64,000 bases of DNA from Bisporella sp. PMI_857 (taxonomy: Eukaryota; Ascomycota; Leotiomycetes; Helotiales; Helotiaceae). Below are positions 31,640 through 42,814 of this stretch, one piece after another. The notes beneath the pieces were generated by a model that saw only the letters and a list, made by a program, of their open reading frames with translations, had not been told where the DNA came from and ran no database searches. Positions within the stretch are counted from its first letter, which is position 1. Every line of letters begins with the position of its first letter. Made by a program: the position numbers and the translations under genes. The DNA lies in the NCBI GenBank assembly GCA_021307315.1, contig JAJSPD010000051.1:248001-312000 (forward strand). Reading direction: 5' to 3'.

Positions 31640-34600
31640 TTAAAGCTTCCGAAGCCGCGCCATTAAAGCGACCTCCTGCCCGCAACATCGACAAATCCAG
31701 ACGCCTGAGCTCGGATCCTGCGTGCGTTCCCTGCAAGCCGGGCATTGAATGGAAGAATTAGGATCCTTAGCTTCCTCACTTATCATCGCATCGTCTCTCT
31801 TCAACCACGCTACCTTCGCCTGATACCGATGCACCCGACATATCCAGTTCTCCATTAGCTGGTCAACGCAGATGCACATCCCCTTCGCCATCTCGTACTT
31901 CCGCGGGGAAAGATGTTTCCGAACGACGGAATCGGCGCAGCTAGAACAATAAAATCGTTTGGCGTTTTCAACGTACGACGACGAATCTACAAGCCCCCCA
32001 TTGGCTCGTGCCGGCCAATGGTTCCAGATTGCATCATCGCGGCAGTCGCGGCAGGTGATCATTTTGGTATTATCATCATGCCAGAGGTGCTGACATGGCA
32101 ATCCTGGTTTGGACTTTGTGCATCGCTGACCGCCTTGCGCCTGGCCCATGTTCACCAAGGTGTGTTCAGTTGGCTTGAAGGGATTGAACTCTTTGCATCG
32201 GCCGGCCTCTCGCACGAATGCCGTGGTTGAAGTCCCCCAGTTTGCGGTATCTATCCCGCGCGGATATCCTTCCAATACCCATATCGGCGTATTGTTCTCC
32301 TGCCGGCCGTATAAATGCGAACCCGATCCGGTGGGAACCGGTTCTTTGACTTGCTGCTCGGCGAGGATATCGGCCTCTGGTCTTTCATTGACATTATCCT
32401 CGCGGGAAACGGTGCTGAACGGCTCTTTGCTGCCCGTGTTACTGAGGGGGTCAAATGCGAGCGGATTAAAATGATGTACTGGGCTGGCTGCAATCGCCGT
32501 GGCGGCGTGGTTTGTAAGCTCTCTTGCGTTTGGAGACCTAAAGTAAGCCTGTATATCAAAAGGTTTATCAGGTGCTTGATCCACACGGGGGCTAGGGCCT
32601 TGCCGTCTTCGTTTTGGTGTACAATCCTCTCTGCTGTCATCTGCTCCACGCTTTCTCGTATTTTGTCTCGGGTCTGATGGGGGAGCAGATATTCTGCCAC
32701 TATCTCGTGTACTCTGCGGGGTTTGTCGTTGTGGCGTACTTGATTGCGATAAAACTGCTTGCGCAGTAGGAAATGTCGCGGGTGGTCTCCCCACCATCTC
32801 GGCTTGTCGATTGTGCTGGGCCAACAGTTGCACCATCATCTCTGTCGCGTCTATCAGCGGTAGCCTGTTAGCGGCTTCTCCAGACTGAGATGGCGCACTT
32901 CCAGATATCTCTTGCGCGATTCGATTACGGCGATTGCGCCGCTCCGCTGCTGTGAGAAGATCCGGTCTTTGGAAGCCCCAGCTTTGCACCGTCCGTATAC
33001 CGACAGGATCGTTTGTATCTGAAAGCCCTTGCCAATGCGCAATTTGAGTCTGAGCATTTTGGTTGTGAACCCATAGTATGTCCCCTCCATCCCAAGTAGA
33101 AAGCATTTCTGCCCTTAGAGAAACATCCTCATTGCCAAACCGAGCCTCAACGTTGTCACCAACTTCGGTAATCACTCCCAGCCGATATAGCTCGCCGTGG
33201 TCCTCAGCAAGTATCTGAAGAATTGCTAGCATATGGCTTTCAGACAATGTTGATATTTCAAGTAGCACGCGTCTGTTCAGGGTAGCATTCGTTCGACGGT
33301 CCATCCATCGCCGGTATGCTGGCGTTGGCTGTCTTGATGTGGGATTGAATATAAGATTGAAAAGCTCTTGATGGGTAATCTGGCGTTGATCCCCTCTCAA
33401 CCTCCTGGTTGCGTTGATGGCGTGCTCCAAAGCTAAGACACCACAGAGCATCTGCCCGGGAAGGCCGTTGTTGAACTGAGGGGCGAATCTACGCTGCTCT
33501 TGACAAACCTAAAATTAGACCAAGGCATTGCTTGGTGAGAGGGCCTTGCTTACCAATAGTTTGAAAAAGATCATCTCGCTCATCGGCGCTAACGAGATCA
33601 AAGTTGATCCGAACATTTCTGCAGATTCTCTGCTTTGGTACGGTGAACTCATCTTGTTGCTGTGAGCCGGAAGGCTGACCAAGCGAGAATGGGGCGGGTT
33701 GCGAGCTGTCCTGGCATAAATTTTCTTTGTTATAACACTTACACATAATACAAGGCCTTTTCCTGTCGCACATCGGCCCGAAACTGTCCTTCTCACATTC
33801 CGAACATGGTGTCGGAGCAGGCTGTCTAGAGTTTCTTTGCGCCTGCGCCGGAGCTTGCGCCTGTGGTGGCCGTTCGACACCAAGCTTGAGATGCTGTGCA
33901 AACCACTGGTGAATTGATCCGTGCTCTGGAGGATAATATACCCCGCGGATACCTCGCACCTGTTGGATTGCTGCCATGGCTTCTTCACGCGTTGGACGGC
34001 CCATGAAACTCCACTGCTGGATGGTTCCATGAATTTGCGGGTCCCAACCAAGCTCTCCATACTCCTGCAGAAGACTCTCCGTGGTTGGCCGTCCGTATCT
34101 TCGCCAGTAATGAAGAGGCCCATGTACGGTAGGATCATAGCCTTGGTTCATATCCTCCTCAGCATCTCCTGTCGTGACACGGGTGTGCGGATTAAAAAAT
34201 TCGTGAAGCGTTCCGCTAATCTGAGGATCGTATCCTCGATCTTGGAATGCCTCGGTGGCTCCGCGTCTTGTCTCAAGCTTTGAGTCCGTTGTGATAAGAT
34301 ATGCATAGAAGGCCTCAGAGCCATGAACATCAGGTGAATAGTTGGCTCGGTCTTGATTCTTTATTACTTCAAGTAGGTTTTGCAAATACTGTACGAGCGT
34401 AATTCGGGGCTTACGGCCAACGGATGTGACTAGTGGCTTCTGCTGGCCTGTGATCGGTATCGGGCCCCCTATTTGCGGCTGTATCTCTCTTGTAGATAGC
34501 GAGAACTCCAGCCCATGTAGATTCAACCTCCAAATCCACTCGTCTAATTCGGCTCCGTATCTTATGGCGTTCAGCATATCCACAAAGTACAGCGGATAGA

Positions 34601-36086
34601 AAGGAGGCTCTGGTGGGTATATTCCCTGTCTCGGTAAGAATTTCTGCAAAGCCGATTGCCATTTTGGGTCTATAAGTTGTAACAGTCCGGGTCCGAGGCC
34701 CCGACTTGATCTCCATGAGTGGATCGTGCCTACTATACTATCGACAAACTGCTGGATGTATTGTTGCACGGTACTGACTTTTTCGCTTCGCGCTGTCGCT
34801 GCCATCGACACCACAACCTCGTTTCTTATTGGGCGGTCGATAGCGCGTAAAAAGTGCGATAGATCAATGTCGGAGACTTCGGGTAGTAAGGGCTGGTCTG
34901 CGTGTCTATCCCACTCCGCCTGCGGACTGGCTCGTGCGAGGTAATGGAGGTATGGCTGCCCGTAGTCATCTACATCGTTAGTGTCGTACAATTGTGCGTA
35001 GTCGATATTACGTGAAGCTATAGCCCGTTTTTGAACGGCCCTTCCTGGGCCAAACTCATAGCCACCATCGCGTAGCCTGTTTTCCCATACCTGCGGTGCT
35101 CTGTCGCTTTTCAGGTATTGGGTGGCGTTTAAAAGATCCACAAAAAAGCATGAATGAAGGGGAGGCTCGTTTTCTCTATCCTGTCGTGGCAGCACGCGGC
35201 GTAGATAAGCAATCCATGCGGGCGTGAAGTTACGCAGAAGCGGACTTTTTTTAATGTCTTCGTCAGTCCATGTGTGGATGCTGTCGATCGAGGCATTCAC
35301 GAAATCCTGCACTGTAAGAAGGTCTCGCTGGCCGTTTATTACATCTGATACGTGAGGTCTTATCCGGCGGTCGATGGAAAGAAGGAACTGTGATACTTCC
35401 GGCGGATAGCCACCGCTTGCCACATACGGTATGGTATTGCCTGCGTGGCGATTCCATTCGTTGAGTGCATTGTCTCGAACGAGAATGTGAAGGTATGATT
35501 GATTGTAGTCATCTCTGTCAAGAGGGATTTGTGATATGTCGTTGTAGGATTCTTCAATTGACTGAGTCGTGGTGCTTCTCTGCAATGAAGTTTGTCGAGA
35601 TTGCGGAGGAATTTGCAGGTTTGATCCTTGCTGATCCTGTGATGGCTGTTGAGAATCGTTAGATGATATCTCTGGTGTATCTCCTCCATAGTCACCATAG
35701 CTCAGTGCTTGTGGTGCGTCCGTCGAAAGGGGCCTTCCCCGTGGCGTATCAATCTTGGCTCTATTCCTTCCGCGCAACCTATCATACCCAGGCCGCTGAG
35801 GATCGTTCATGATATTATTCCGGACATCTTCGAGCGATACCGGATCATCCCAGTCCGTGCCAAATACGTTGTAGTCTCCTCGCTGTTTAGTCGAGGGGTT
35901 ACGATGGTATCTCTGGCGCTGCTCGTTAATATACGTAGCGATCTCTTCTGGCGTGGCCTTCGACCACTCGACAACCCTGCTTCTCCCATTCGGACCATAT
36001 CTAAGAATCCTTATGGCTGGCGCACGGCTCATCGGCTGGTTGGAGTTATCCCCGCCGGGTGGAGGTGGGGGTGGTGCTGATGCCAT
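31640..36086 (-). CDS. HG-QW repeat / zinc-cluster / Cys-His module protein, paralog A
   Basis: Two exons, 36086-33554 and 33498-31640, joined by a 55-nt GT-AG intron, encode 1463 aa. Domain order: Pro-rich start; N-terminal domain (about 25-105) with ATPEEIATYINEQRQRYHRN; two copies of a roughly 170-residue helical domain (about 195-345 and 375-528), each opening with a YLHxLxR...EWxRHA pattern and closing near FVDxLNA...W. Five HG-QW-type repeats start near 583, 619, 650, 681 and 717. The six-Cys cluster is at 761, 764, 773, 779, 782 and 791. The Cys-His module has QMLCGVLALEHAI (Cys863) and DILWVHN then AHWQGL (His999). A C-terminal extension absent from B contains many CxxC pairs and ends in a zinc-ribbon-like CPAC...CRCC. 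No gene of this architecture is known to me; function is not assigned. Confidence 0.8.
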
Positions 36087-36730
36087 CTAAAGGGCTGTCG
36101 AGTCTACCACTTTTGAACAAATCGTGCTCGTCGCAAATTTCGTATTTTGTCCGCATCGAAAATACTAGTACAGTTTCTGGGCCGAGCGGCCTTGGTAATA
36201 GGCTGCCCGGGACTCTTTTGTGGATGACAAAGGCATCGCCGACTTTGTTGTTCGTCAAGAGTCGAGGACAATGGAGTGTTTACCGCTTGCGGAAACAATC
36301 CGCATTCTGAAAAGATGAGAATTCTGTTGAAGCTTGGGAAAATGCGATAGTCTTCATATTTGAGAGATCAAAGAATATACGACCGCAAGTATGCCTCTGG
36401 ATGTGCTTTCATGAGTTCTAGACATATCTGTTGTCTAAGCGTGGATATAGGGGCTCGCTCGCTTAAATTATGGGGCTCTTGAGGTCACGGGACTCATTCT
36501 TTTTCCTTATGTTGTCCTGAATAGTGGAGATGGGGTAGTGCACTTTGGTCTCTTAGCCTTGAGTAAGATCCCAATACATGTGGCAGCAGCTTTCACCGCT
36601 GTCACACACACAACCTTCGATCTTGTATTGCAAATATATAAAACGATGTAATTAGATGTGTTAAATCTCTCTTGAACTAGATTGGCAATTATGTTGTGAT
36701 TTGTATGTATACAAAGCAAACTTTTAGAAA
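36087..36730. other. Intergenic stretch, no supported gene
   Basis: 644 bases holding the promoter of paralog A and the 3' end region of the Zn2Cys6 gene. No gene seen. Confidence 0.5.
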
Positions 36731-38732
36731 CTATACTATTGAAGTTATATCAAAAATGGAAGGGTATTCCATAGTCTGCCAATCCCCGAGATAGCTCTGT
36801 TCGTCAAACCCCTCCAGCTCCGGGAAACTTAAATCTACAGCTGCCATCTCAGCCACCTTCCTCTCATCTTTCATGCGAAATACCTCTCGGGCAATGCTCT
36901 TAATCTCCATCAAGGTCCGCTGCCCTACTGGCCAAGTGCGGCCATATACCCTCAGCGTCCCGATCCCCAGGCGTATCCTATTCCTCGCGGCCTCATACTC
37001 ATTCCCATCTAAGACCCAAGAACAAGCCGAAAGCGAAGCCAGGATGCTGAGCGCAACGCCGCAGACGACAAGAGGTGTATGGTTTATCAGCGGTGTCGGT
37101 AGGGTGAAGATCGTGAGCGCGGCTTCGGCGGCGGAGAGCGCTTTCTTTGTGGAGAGGTGGTAGATATGTTGTTTTGTGGGTGGAACATGTGAAGGTGGGG
37201 ATGGCGGAGCACATTGCGAAGTATTTTCGACGGGGCTGTGAAGGAGGCATGAGCGTGGCCGGTGGAGGACAACTTGGATTCTGCTTTTCATCAGCACAAT
37301 ATTTTCGAATTTCCGTCTTCTCGTCTTCCTCAAACTCTTTTTTGTTACTACTAAATGGAGGGGAAAGCCTTACACGTTATAATACATGTGTGCATGGAAG
37401 AGTGGCTCATCAATCTCGCCGTCGGTGCGAAGAACGTCTTTCTTAGAATCTGGGAGGTGGAGCTTCCAATTTAAGAGGCTAGAATCAGTGTCGTCAATTA
37501 TGGAATCAGGGTTGGAACCCGTGGCGTTAACTACTGCCATTAGTGATCCAAGGATCTTTAGGACATCTATAAGATATGCGAAGGATGAAAATATGATTTC
37601 TTCATCGGCAAAGTCACGCTCTTCATACTCGGCGATGGTGTGGGGCGGTGGGATATCCTTACTGCCATCAGTATGACCTTACTAGTCGACGGAAAGCGTA
37701 CTTACCTCTTTTGCATAGTCTAATTCTTCGCAAGGTAGATCCACATCGGCATGAATGTGCCATGTTTGGAAAGTTTGTGACCTGTGAATAGCTTCGAAGC
37801 ATCCATCCACCACAAATATACCCCACCATGTTCTTCTCCAGCTTTCTTCTATGACCGGGTCTCCACGAGCGTTTGCTGTGGCGTAAGATTTAAAGTGCAT
37901 GCCGATCTCTAACGCAATGCTGATCGCTCGATCAAGCGTCGCTCTCGCCTGCCGAAAATCACCACCAGAATGAACCGCAACCGCCAGGATCAGCAAAGCT
38001 TGCACATTAAAAGCAGTCTTTCGTAAGAAAGGCAATAACATCAAATTGAGAGCCCGTTGGCGCAGAAACTTGGATTGCCCCTCGGCAGTATATGTGGAAC
38101 CTACATATTCCATAACCGCTAAGAGTTCTTCGATTTGCGATCTGCTGGACTGAACAAGGCGGTCAAGCCGAGCACGAGGGACAACCCATGGATGAGCATT
38201 GTGGAAGAAAGTATAATACAGGCTGAGATTAGTTTCAAGGCTTGATTTGGATGGCTTGGGTAAGGGTTCTTTGCTGGTGGAGGATGGTGATGAAGAATTA
38301 TTAGAAAGGCAGGCTGTGTTTTTTTGGGAAAGGAGACAGTGGCTTTCTGGTGTCGCTGAACAAGGCGTCAAAACCTGTGAGGGCTGATTTGAGGGGTCCA
38401 ATGCTGGACTTGTTGTTTCGGACGAAGTCACCTTGGGAAGAAGTGGTGGCGCTGGTGCGGATTTTGCGACGGTGGCCTGTGTTTCTGATTCATCAGGTGG
38501 TGAGGCTTTGTATCGCATTCCTCGTCGAGATTTCATGTAAAAACACGCTTTTCCGTCCATTCCGCATCGTACACAATTCGGCTTTGCGGCATCGCACTTC
38601 TTTTATTAGCAAGTCTCATCACACTGTGGCGGGAACCCGTACTTTCACGTGACGAGAACGGCAAGGTACACATGCTAACGAATTTCGGAATCTGATGATT
38701 GTTGGTAATGAGCGGTCGCCCTGAGATGCCAT
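36731..38732 (-). CDS. Zn2Cys6 transcription factor with fungal-specific TF domain
   Basis: Four exons, 38732-38643, 38596-37706, 37657-37374 and 37280-36731, with introns of 46, 48 and 93 nt, encode 604 aa. Exons 1 and 2 join to form the binuclear cluster ACVPCRSRHVK then CDAAKPNCVRCGMDGKACFY with spacing C-x2-C-x6-C-x6-C-x2-C-x6-C. The middle-homology region follows: SLYYTFFHNAHPWVVPRARL, SWRRTWWGIFVVDG, ELDYAKE joined to DIPPPHTIAEYEERDFAD, and LHRPRSCLLHSPV after intron 3. Intron 3 is placed at GTAAGG/GCAG because this gives AHMYYNVIQVVLHRPRS, the family form. It ends near SIFDITSIV. DNA-binding regulator; target genes unknown. It reads away from the cupin and reductase genes further right, so regulating them is only a possibility. 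Confidence 0.9.
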
Positions 38733-39906
38733 TTTAAAGATAGTCAACTGGTGGATTGTATCTGCTTGTCGTCTCTGTTTTTTAAGGTAGCATGTGACTA
38801 ATGTTCTGATTTGGACGGAGCAAACACTTGAATCGTGGAAATGAAAGACGACTGAGAGGGGTGTGGCGAAGAACAAACAAGCACAATCGACGATATAAAT
38901 GTTCTAGCCTTGATCGCCTGATCTGCTTATTCAAGAAGATAAAATGCTGGGATCATGAACAAGAGATGTAAAAAGACCGGGCAGGCAAGCAACAGAAACG
39001 GAGGAAACTAGCAGCGCAGCATGCAGGTCTTGGCTGCTGACTGTGCGCCTCGAAAAACGGACTATCATTCATTCACACGATTTGACTTTTTTTCTCCACA
39101 CAACGCCTTTGGGAGATCTCGATGATCGATCACCACCGATCATACTTGCGGCGAATAATGGGATATCTCCGATTAGCTCGTTGTGATCGCGAGTACTGAA
39201 TGTATAGCATCAAGAGCAATTTCTTGAAAGTAGATGACGCGATACAAGGCGAGTCATAATCGTTCTCTTCTTGAAATTGCATCTCACGCAAAGAGTATCA
39301 TATTCCGCGAAAAGAGAGCTGGCTAGGACGGAATTGGCTCCTTCTATAAATGCGTTTACGTTGTGTGTTCCTGTTTCTGAGAAGCTTGTCCGCGGCAATC
39401 AGTTGGGGGAGACAGACCCTCGAGACAGGGTTCGGTAATACAGGGGAGGGGTATTAGGTAAGCACACTCCGCTAGACTCGAGCCATTTTATCCATGCTGT
39501 AGTGGATCTGTATTTGGCAAGTCCATCCTTAAGAAATATGTGCAACAGCGATTCTGGCTTTCTCTAGGGGTATGCGGGAACTGAATCTCTGAAGTTAGCT
39601 ATCACGTGATGGAATGGATGGTGGATTGAATTTGTAGAACTCAGACCAGAAATTGTAGTTAGCATGAGAACTGCGAGCTTAGTCTGTTAAAACTCTCAAG
39701 TTGGTCAAACTGTTATATCGAGAATCGCTATATTTCAAGGTGTTGTGAGTAACCTGGCCAATTCTGTCCTTCCGAAGAATCTGATACGCCAAGTCCAAAA
39801 ATGTATTAGTTTAGCTAAAGGATGTCTGTCAGAAGCCAAATTTCGCACAGCCTATGATGCGCTAACCCAACCGATTAGTCCTGAGCTTATGCTCGAGGAA
39901 CACCTA
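38733..39906. other. Intergenic stretch, no supported gene
   Basis: About 1.2 kb upstream of the Zn2Cys6 gene and downstream of the cupin gene. Only short unrelated frames. Confidence 0.5.
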
Positions 39907-40413
39907 TCATTGCTTTGGTCGATACTCCTCATCGATAACGACCAAAGCCTCCAACCCTGCCTCTGCGGTTTTGGTATCAACCACCATCGTAGCCAAAATT
40001 ACAGCAGTTTCTCCCTTCCCGCCAGCAATTCCTACACCCCGATCGAAGTTATCGCTGACCACATGATGACATCCTGGGTTCTCGAAAAACGATTCGCCTT
40101 TTTTGAAAACTTTGAGAGGATCGTCGTTCATTTTGTTGAAGACAGCCCCTTGAAGCACGGCAACGGCGATAAAAGCCCCAGCATGGGTGTGTGGAGGTGT
40201 GGATGTACCGGGAGCGAACGTAACGAGGATGCCGACCATTGACTTGCCAGGAGCATTTGGAATTTCGCGGGTGTAGAGCAACTGAACATCTGGCATGGGG
40301 CGGCTGAATGAGTATTAGAGGCGATAGGATTTCATAGTGAGAGGATGTAGTGCTCACGATGCATCATAAGGAGTCTCCTTGATTCCAAGGTCGGATGCCA
40401 ATGTACCTCCCAT
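39907..40413 (-). CDS. Small cupin-domain protein
   Basis: Two exons, 40413-40358 and 40303-39907, with a 54-nt GT-AG intron, encode 150 aa, a single-domain cupin of usual size. The fold is a beta barrel that commonly holds a metal. Motif 1 reads PPHTHAGAFIAVAVLQG: both His are present, but the usual Glu of HxHx3-4E is not. Motif 2 is ENPGCHHVVSDN with its His. Substrate unknown. The intron acceptor was chosen at ATTCAG because only that keeps the frame from exon 1. It is divergent from the medium-chain reductase with 510 bases between starts. Confidence 0.82.
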
Positions 40414-40923
40414 GTTCTCGGATTTGATATAGCTCTTGGCCGAAGAAAGTGTGAGATTTGATGTGAATATATTTCTTTACGAGGAGGAAATTATTTAGGG
40501 AAACTCAACTCCTCATTTGAACGCATATTTAAACACTTCCATTGTTACACAAACTCTTTTCCCCATCCTCTGTCTCAGGGGAAAATGATTAATAGCCGAG
40601 GTCACGTGCCTTTCGGGATTTGTTCTCCGCACCAAGCCCCGCGGGATTATCTAATCGACCTCGATGATGACGATAACTGGGCGTGAAATTGAAAGGCTAC
40701 AGCATTTTAACTCTGGTCAAAGTCAATACCCCGCGGGCTTGGCGAAGACGTTCAGTGGATGTAGGAAAAGCAAGGTGCAGAGAGGGGTTGGAATGGAAAC
40801 TACCGTCAAGCCACATCGATGAAAGGATAAGATCGGTCGATGACATACCGAGTTGTAGGGTCAATATAAAAGGGATAAAAGGGACCACATTCGGTTTAAT
40901 TTCTGTATCTAAACAACTAAGTC
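40414..40923. promoter_or_regulatory. Divergent promoter region of cupin and medium-chain reductase
   Basis: 510 bases between two outward-facing ATGs, suggesting possible co-regulation of the two small-molecule enzymes. No operator could be identified by eye. Confidence 0.4.
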
Positions 40924-42030
40924 ATGAAAGCATCTTCAAGATTCCTTTTCAATATCAAATCGTCTATCACTAAAAGTTCTAGGACCCTTCCACCGATAGT
41001 ACCACGACGAAGCATTTTCAACCAAAGAGCCAAGATAATGACATCCTCTCTCCCAAAAACGCAGCGCGCGCTTCTCCAACCAGACCCAAAGTCTACATCC
41101 ATCATCATCACAACCCTCCCTGTCCCAACGCCAGACTTTAGCAAAGATGAGCACCTCATCAAAGTCCACACAGTATCACCCTGCAACGGCGAGCTTCTCT
41201 GGACCGCCAACTTCCCACCGCCAGCCGAGTTTGCTGCCGCCAAAAGCCTAGTCCCTTGTGATGATGTCGCGGGTGTCGTGATTTCCGCTCCACCTAATTC
41301 GCCCTTCCAGCCCGGGTCTAAAGTATACGGAAGGACGAATTACTACCGAACTGGGAATGCCAGGGAGTATACCATTGGCACGACGGAGGAGCTGGCACTT
41401 ATCCCAGAGGGATTGAGTTGGGCTAACGCCGCGACCGTGGGATTGAGCGCTTTGACGGCATGGCAGGCGTTGTTTGTGCAAGCTGGAATTGAGGATGGAG
41501 GGTATCGTGGGAAGCGCGTTCTCGTTACGGCTGCCAGCGGCAGCGTGGGAAGTTGGGTCGTGCAGCTGGCGAAAGTTGCTGGCGCAGAAGTCATTGGGAC
41601 TTGTGGTCCTGACAACATTGACTTTGTGAGGTCTCTCGGTGCTTCTGAGGTGCTGAACTATCGATCAGAGGATTTGAAAGCCTGGGCGGAAGGAGAGGGA
41701 AAGAAAGTCGATATCGTAATTGATACGATTGGCCGAAAGTCATTGGAGGATGCTTGGTGGACAGTCAAAGATGGTGGGCTGTTAATGAGTATCTTTCAGC
41801 CACCAGAGAGCGCGCGGCCGCAAGGGTATAAGGGGAAGGATGTCAAGAACTTTTTCTTCATCATGGTCCCTGACGGGAAGAATTTAGCCAAAGTGTCAAA
41901 ACTGTTAGAAGAGGGCAAGGTCAAACCCAACTTGGACAGCGTGTTTCCTTTTGAGAAGTTTGAGGATGCTTTTAAGAGAGTCGAGGGTGGGCACGCCAAA
42001 GGCAAAGTAGTGATTGAAATTTCGAACTAG
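40924..42030 (+). CDS. Medium-chain dehydrogenase/reductase (zinc-independent, quinone-oxidoreductase-like)
   Basis: One exon, 368 aa. MDR enzymes reduce enones or quinones, or oxidise alcohols, with NAD(P)H. The catalytic N-terminal half shows CDDVAGVVISAPPNSPFQPG and VYGRTNYYRTGNAREYTI. The Rossmann half shows VLVTAASGSVGSWVVQLAK with the AxGxVG-type nucleotide loop, then DIVIDTIGRKSLEDAWWTV. Structural-zinc cysteines of alcohol dehydrogenases are absent, which points to the quinone-reductase/toxD-like branch. The first ATG gives an Arg/Ser-rich N-terminus of about 38 residues that could target mitochondria; the internal ATG at 41038 (MTSSLPKTQRALL) would give a standard cytosolic length. 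Both starts are possible. Confidence 0.85.
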   Translation: MKASSRFLFNIKSSITKSSRTLPPIVPRRSIFNQRAKIMTSSLPKTQRALLQPDPKSTSIIITTLPVPTPDFSKDEHLIKVHTVSPCNGELLWTANFPPPAEFAAAKSLVPCDDVAGVVISAPPNSPFQPGSKVYGRTNYYRTGNAREYTIGTTEELALIPEGLSWANAATVGLSALTAWQALFVQAGIEDGGYRGKRVLVTAASGSVGSWVVQLAKVAGAEVIGTCGPDNIDFVRSLGASEVLNYRSEDLKAWAEGEGKKVDIVIDTIGRKSLEDAWWTVKDGGLLMSIFQPPESARPQGYKGKDVKNFFFIMVPDGKNLAKVSKLLEEGKVKPNLDSVFPFEKFEDAFKRVEGGHAKGKVVIEISN

Positions 42031-42814
42031 CTCTTTTTAGTAGTACTCAAATACTAATAGAATTTTGTACTTTGTTGATCAAAATGGCTTAAAAAGTAAG
42101 ATCTTAGTGATGTACGATGAATACTTGACTTACAGTGCTATAGTGCGTATAGTATTAATTGTAGGATGGTTGTAACTGTCCAGAAGCTTAGTTAATTTTT
42201 AAGAAGTACCTAGTGACCAATGATTTTCTGCTCTCCTTTGCTTGTACATAAAATGTGATGCACTAGTGCTATCATGGGCTTGGCGCTAGCATATGCCAAG
42301 CACTGTTGTGACACATAACTGTATTGTAATTAAGTGGTATTTTCAAATTTAGTAAAAACAACACTTACAACTGCAATTAAAGGTCTCACCAGCAAAGCAA
42401 AAATGAACACTTTTCCACGGGTTTAATATAAAAAAGCTTCTTTGAGGTATTTGCTAAAGCATATAGCATGCTTGCAGAGATCGTTGGGTTATACAGTAAC
42501 TTAAAGCCACGTAAATGCTATAGCGCTTATGTCGCCCTGCGTGATGCGCACAGGCTTAACCTTGCTAATTGACTACAATTAGAGCTACTAAATGTGGTTT
42601 TTGATGCAAATTTTCAAAAATTTCGTTCTTGCGTTTTGGATGTGTTTCCTTTTATTCTAGGTTCTCCGTGTAAGCGTGGCTTACCGAGCATCTAATACAT
42701 GTGCCTTTTCGCAAGGATCGTGACAAGAACTTGCAATATGATGGGAAACGTCACAAAGCTGTCCAAAAACAGTTAGGGAGGGAAATGTTAGTTGTTCAGC
42801 AAGCATCCTGTAAA
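42031..42814. other. AT-rich intergenic stretch; possible extra terminal exon of the HET gene
   Basis: Mostly AT-rich without genes. At its right end a good intron (donor GTGTGA after the codon for Met, CTAAC branch, TTGGACAG acceptor) could join the HET frame near 42820 to a short exon ending near 42681 instead of stopping at 42815. RNA data would tell. Confidence 0.4.

Noticed and set aside
39745..40242. 165-codon + strand frame
   Set aside because: Exactly antisense to the cupin exon 2, whose cupin motifs are clear; starts without ATG.
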